A DNA stretch of 9,387 nucleotides from JAAYZQ01 sp041300865 (lineage in GTDB: Bacteria > Chloroflexota > Anaerolineae > JAAYZQ01), in NCBI GenBank assembly GCA_041300865.1, contig JBFYTF010000273.1, positions 1 to 9,387 on the forward strand, read 5' to 3'. The position numbers and the translations under genes were made by a program. The notes under the pieces were generated by a model, which was not told the origin of the DNA, made no database searches, and saw nothing but the letters and a program-made list of their open reading frames with translations. Positions 6,451 through 9,387 of this stretch are shown in pieces. Position 1 is the first letter of the stretch; each line of letters opens with the position of its first letter.

Positions 6451-7962
6451 CTAGAACGGTGACATCGTGACCTTGCGGCCGTCCCGGGCGGCAACCTGCT
6501 CGGCCAGCGTAGCCACATAGGTCAGCCATTTCAGGCCGCTGTCCTGGGTGAACACGAACAGGTATGGCGTGAGGCCGTAGTTGAGGCGCCCCAGGAAAAA
6601 CAAGCGCAGGTTCACGTCCGTGACGTGCTCCAGCCAGAAGTCCAGTCCTCCTTGGGGGCTTTCCCATACCAGCCGGCGGTTCGTCAGGAGCAGCTTGCCC
6701 GTGCCCAGATCCTGAAACTGCCCCGCCTCCGACCGCTTCAGGATCGCGTCCCGGGGCGGCTCGCGCCCGGTCCAGCCCCCAAGCAGAATGTTCGAAGGAT
6801 AGCCGATCAACCTCACTTGCCCGGTCCTCAGGTAGAGCTCCTCGCCTGGCTCCAGGTCCAGATCGGTGGCCGGGATGGGCGCTGGCTGAAAGTCCCGCTT
6901 CATCTGGTCATACCAGGCCGTGAGCGCCATTTCCAGGCCCACCAGATCCGGCGGCCCCGCTGCCACCTTCAGCCGGAAATCGCTGCCCTGCACCCGGCTC
7001 ACGACCCAGCTCGTGGCGCAGGCCTGGCAGCGCAGGCTCTCTGGATGGAACCGGCGATGCTCATGCACCAGCGCGTCGTCCGTCAGGCACACCGGACAGC
7101 GCCACAGGAGGAGGGCGAGCTTCCGCCCCCACAGCCACCGCATGCCGCCCGGCGTTGCCCCTGCTGTACCCTGGCGCGGGAGTTCGGCGACGCGAACCTG
7201 CGCCGCCGCCGAGCGGAGGTCGACCGGCTCCTCCAGGGGCTTGCCGTTCATCGTCGGCTGGCCGACCCACCCGGCCACACCCCCGGGCCCGTAGGCGAGG
7301 CGCTGCATCTCCTCGGCGATGCGGGCCTTGGCCCTGGCCAGATCCTCGTCGCTGAACTTGTTCAAGGGTGTGTCCGACAGCCTGAAGGGCTTCCCAACCC
7401 GGGCGATCAGTTTGCCTCGCAGGCTGGGCCGCATCCGCCACGGGGGCCAGGTGTCATAGGCGTTGATAGCCGGAGCGACGGCTACGATGGGCGCAGCACT
7501 GTGCAGGCCTACCCAGGCCGCCCCTCCCCGCATGGGCACGGGGCGCCCATCCCGGGCCAAGTCGCCGTCGGGGTTGGAGACCCATACCCCCCCCTGTTCC
7601 AGATGTCTGAGGACCTCCAGCAGGCTCGCCCCCAGCAGGCCGGCGCCGGTGGGCAGCGATGGGCGGGCGGGGGTGATCGTTTCAAAGTTTTTGCGAAAGA
7701 ACGATATGGAAAACATCTCCTCGCCGATGAAATAGAGCACCCTATCCTCGGAAATCCACTTGGCCAGGTAGTTGGTGTTGACGACCATCTCCAGCAGTTG
7801 GCACAGAAACGAAGGTTCGTTGTAGAGGATGATGAAAGGGCCCTCCTCGGGGATGTTTTCCCCGCCCTCAACCTTGTAGCGGTACATGAGCTTCAGAACA
7901 AGCTCAACGGTCCGGGTGACCAACAGGTTGGCTCGGGCCAGGCTTCGATCTTGCGTTGTCAT
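6451..7962 (-). CDS. PlsC-like / zinc-ribbon / GRAM-like fusion protein, copy A
   Basis: A 503-residue protein in the same family as copies B and C. Residues 1-235 have the PlsC/LPLAT acyltransferase fold: an N-terminal hydrophobic/amphipathic helix, YKVEGGENIPEEGP (29-42), and FIILYNEPSFLC (43-54), where family members normally show NHxSxxD. Motif III reads NPDGDLARDGRP (130-141) instead of FPEGTRS, followed by GGAAWVGLHSAAPIV. The catalytic His and Asp of HX4D are therefore absent (Glu49 and Cys54 in their places). Residues 289-315 form a zinc ribbon, CPVC-x19-CQAC. A conserved block of unknown role, GPPDLVGLEMALTAWYDQM, spans 336-354. Residues of about 375-495 look like a GRAM/PH-type domain, with GTGKLLLTNRRLVWE at 420-434. 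Start chosen at ATG 7962, with AAGGAG at 7970-7975, 7 nt upstream. It lies 28 bp before copy B and is probably co-transcribed with it. Function unknown: an active transferase with altered chemistry or a non-catalytic lipid-binding protein. Confidence 0.85.
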   Translation of the reverse strand: MTTQDRSLARANLLVTRTVELVLKLMYRYKVEGGENIPEEGPFIILYNEPSFLCQLLEMVVNTNYLAKWISEDRVLYFIGEEMFSISFFRKNFETITPARPSLPTGAGLLGASLLEVLRHLEQGGVWVSNPDGDLARDGRPVPMRGGAAWVGLHSAAPIVAVAPAINAYDTWPPWRMRPSLRGKLIARVGKPFRLSDTPLNKFSDEDLARAKARIAEEMQRLAYGPGGVAGWVGQPTMNGKPLEEPVDLRSAAAQVRVAELPRQGTAGATPGGMRWLWGRKLALLLWRCPVCLTDDALVHEHRRFHPESLRCQACATSWVVSRVQGSDFRLKVAAGPPDLVGLEMALTAWYDQMKRDFQPAPIPATDLDLEPGEELYLRTGQVRLIGYPSNILLGGWTGREPPRDAILKRSEAGQFQDLGTGKLLLTNRRLVWESPQGGLDFWLEHVTDVNLRLFFLGRLNYGLTPYLFVFTQDSGLKWLTYVATLAEQVAARDGRKVTMSPF

Positions 7963-8044
7963 CGGGTTGCTCCTTACTAACAGGCGCGCAGAGCACGCAC
8001 CCTCAAGACCGTCCCTACGGAACGGAACCTTGCCATTCCAGCAG

Positions 8045-8075
8045 GAGCTTCGTGCGGCCGCCGTGGGCGAAGCTC
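8045..8075 (-). other. Intergenic hairpin, 8-bp perfect stem
   Basis: The arms GAGCTTCG (8045-8052) and CGAAGCTC (8068-8075) are perfectly complementary and enclose a GC-rich 15-nt loop. The hairpin lies just past the hydrolase stop and upstream of copy A. No T-run follows on the minus strand, so it is not a standard intrinsic terminator. It could cause partial termination, act as an mRNA processing or stability element, or do nothing. The rest of the 134-bp gap shows only the copy A ribosome binding site. Confidence 0.45.
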
Positions 8076-8096
8076 AGACTGGTCGAACAGCCACAT

Positions 8097-9387
8097 TCAA
8101 TCCTGAAACGGGATCGTCACCGGCCCGGCAAAGGCCCGGCCATGTTCCTGACCTGCCGGATCGTAGCTCGCCAGAGCATAGAAGCAGATGTGCCCAGGAA
8201 CGGCGCTCGCATCTTCGTACATTCCCACACGACCAACGGCTGCCAAAGGCAGCAGGCCAAACTGCCCCTCGGTTTCCGCACGATAGATGTGATAGCCGGC
8301 CACGAGCGGACTGTCGTAGGCGCTCCAGGTCAGGTGAACCTTGGACCCCGCCGTCTTGGCCCTCAGGTCACGCGGCGCGGTTGCGATCTTGGCCACGATA
8401 CGGTGCGCCTGCACATCCGCGCTCAGCCCGGGACCAAAGATCTGGCCGTAGCCCCCTGTGTCGCCCCGTAAGTAGTAATTGAACCAGGCCGCCGTGTATT
8501 CCTCGACGAGGCGCAGCCGCTCCTCACTGAAGGCCCGGCCGCACGCGGCGCTGCAGGTCTGCATGGCGGCGTGCGAGGAGTTGGGCATATCCATGTAGTC
8601 ACAATGGCTGCCGTTGACGAGCACATACTCGGCCTTGTGACCCGATCCTGCGGCGGCGTACATCCTCCGGTAGCCGGCAAAGAGGTTGCAGCGCTGGGCC
8701 GGCGCAGCGATCACCGCCAGCGGCGTGGTGAGGCCCGGGCCCTCGGCCCGATAGTCCCAACTCCCCTTCCACCAGACGCCGGGTGGCCTGACAGGATCCA
8801 GCGCCACCGCGGCCTTGATCCGTCCATCCCGGGCGGCTACCATCATCGTCGTCAGTCCCCCCAGCGAATGGCCCACCAGGCCAAAGCGACGCGCATCGAT
8901 CTGCTGGAAGAAGCGCGAGCCCCCGTCGGCGTTCTGGTTCGCCAGATAGGAGAACAGATGCCCTACATCCGAGGCCCGGTGCTCCACATGCTCGTCGGGG
9001 AAGTGCGGGACGGCCACGAAATAGCCCCAACTGGCGAGATGCCGGCCGTTGCCGGCATACAACCGCGGCCAGGCGAGGAAGCCATGAGCAAAGACCAGCG
9101 CGGGATAGGGCGCACCGCGCGGATCTATCGCACCGTTCAGGACGGGATGGTAGATGTCCGTTTCCAGCCGGTTGCCTGTGTGCGGATTGGTAGTCTCGGT
9201 CCGGACGCGGGCCACGGCATAGGGCCCCGCTTCCGCGGACTTATTGTCGGATCTCGCTGGCAAATGACCCTCGCTCCTTCCAATGACAACGACGTTGTCC
9301 CTGCGGGTTGCGCTGTCGCGTTGCACCTCCGAGTGCCCGCCGACCGCGCAGGCGATCGCATCTGATGCCACGGCAGGGACCAAGCTG
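8097..9387 (-). CDS. Chlorophyllase-like alpha/beta-hydrolase with C-terminal FN3-like domain (5' end outside window)
   Basis: Probable exported ester hydrolase. Residue numbers count from the TTG at 9383, but the frame stays open to the window edge, so the true start is probably outside. The first visible residues (VPAVASDA) look like the end of a signal peptide with an AVA cleavage site. The fold is supported by an oxyanion-type HGF (100-102), LASWGYFVAVP (116-126), the nucleophile elbow GHSLGG (Ser173), ALDPV (Asp196) and GSHCDYMD (His260), giving a plausible Ser-Asp-His triad. The ALDPV and SHxDYMD arrangement resembles chlorophyllase and PAF-acetylhydrolase-like families more than classical lipases. 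Cysteines at 232, 261, 277 and 281 could form disulfides, which fits export. Residues of about 335-425 (APRDLRA, VHLTWSAYD, GYHIYRAE, FYALASYD) read as one fibronectin type III-like domain. It is the first visible gene of the co-directional run and ends 134 bp before copy A. Substrate unknown; the hydrolase assignment is secure, the subfamily less so. Confidence 0.85.
   Translation of the reverse strand, partial: SLVPAVASDAIACAVGGHSEVQRDSATRRDNVVVIGRSEGHLPARSDNKSAEAGPYAVARVRTETTNPHTGNRLETDIYHPVLNGAIDPRGAPYPALVFAHGFLAWPRLYAGNGRHLASWGYFVAVPHFPDEHVEHRASDVGHLFSYLANQNADGGSRFFQQIDARRFGLVGHSLGGLTTMMVAARDGRIKAAVALDPVRPPGVWWKGSWDYRAEGPGLTTPLAVIAAPAQRCNLFAGYRRMYAAAGSGHKAEYVLVNGSHCDYMDMPNSSHAAMQTCSAACGRAFSEERLRLVEEYTAAWFNYYLRGDTGGYGQIFGPGLSADVQAHRIVAKIATAPRDLRAKTAGSKVHLTWSAYDSPLVAGYHIYRAETEGQFGLLPLAAVGRVGMYEDASAVPGHICFYALASYDPAGQEHGRAFAGPVTIPFQD

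Noticed and set aside
6423..6518. Upstream extension of copy B by 32 residues
   Set aside because: It would overlap the end of copy A and has no ribosome binding site; ATG 6422 has a well-spaced AAGGAG and aligns with copy A's N-terminus.

Overview
The window is a GC-rich bacterial segment in which every supportable gene lies on the minus strand, so transcription runs from high to low coordinates. Clear AAGGAG-type ribosome binding sites precede the starts, and one gene starts with TTG. The gene content (an AMP-forming acyl-CoA ligase, PlsC-like proteins, an extended SDR and a chlorophyllase-like hydrolase) suggests an uncultured high-GC bacterium. Chloroflexota is a possibility only by general impression; nothing in the window fixes the taxonomy.

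Layout in transcription order: (1) a chlorophyllase-like alpha/beta-hydrolase with a C-terminal FN3-like domain, cut by the window edge and probably exported (9387-8097); (2) a 134-bp gap with an 8-bp-stem hairpin and no T-run; (3) two adjacent paralogs of an unusual protein, copy A (7962-6451) and copy B (6422-4896), separated by 28 bp; (4) a 163-bp gap, then an NAD(P)-dependent extended SDR with a TTG start (4732-3686); (5) directly after the SDR stop, a shrunken remnant of a further copy of the same protein (about 3682-3572), followed by an intact third paralog, copy C (3505-2003); (6) an acyl-CoA synthetase-like AMP-binding protein (1894-305); (7) a 9-bp-stem hairpin 24 nt past its stop, the likely end of the operon; (8) about 250 bp with no recognisable gene.

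The centre of interest is the three-copy family. Each protein of about 500 residues joins an N-terminal PlsC/LPLAT-type acyltransferase fold, a four-cysteine zinc ribbon, a conserved block I do not recognise, and a C-terminal GRAM/PH-like domain. In all three the catalytic HX4D of the acyltransferase family is gone: Glu-Pro stands where His should be, and Thr, Cys or Gly where Asp should be. The rest of the fold, including a modified motif III (NPDGD or NPQGD), is kept. The ligase in the same operon also has substitutions at the A8 glycine and the A10 lysine of its mobile C-terminal lid.

Inferred working model: a lipid- or acyl-handling system in which the ligase activates or binds an acyl substrate, the SDR alters a redox state, the paralogs bind or transfer lipid at a membrane through the GRAM-like domain, and the secreted hydrolase cleaves an ester outside the cytoplasm. 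The substrate is unknown, and the operon itself is inferred from spacing and strand.
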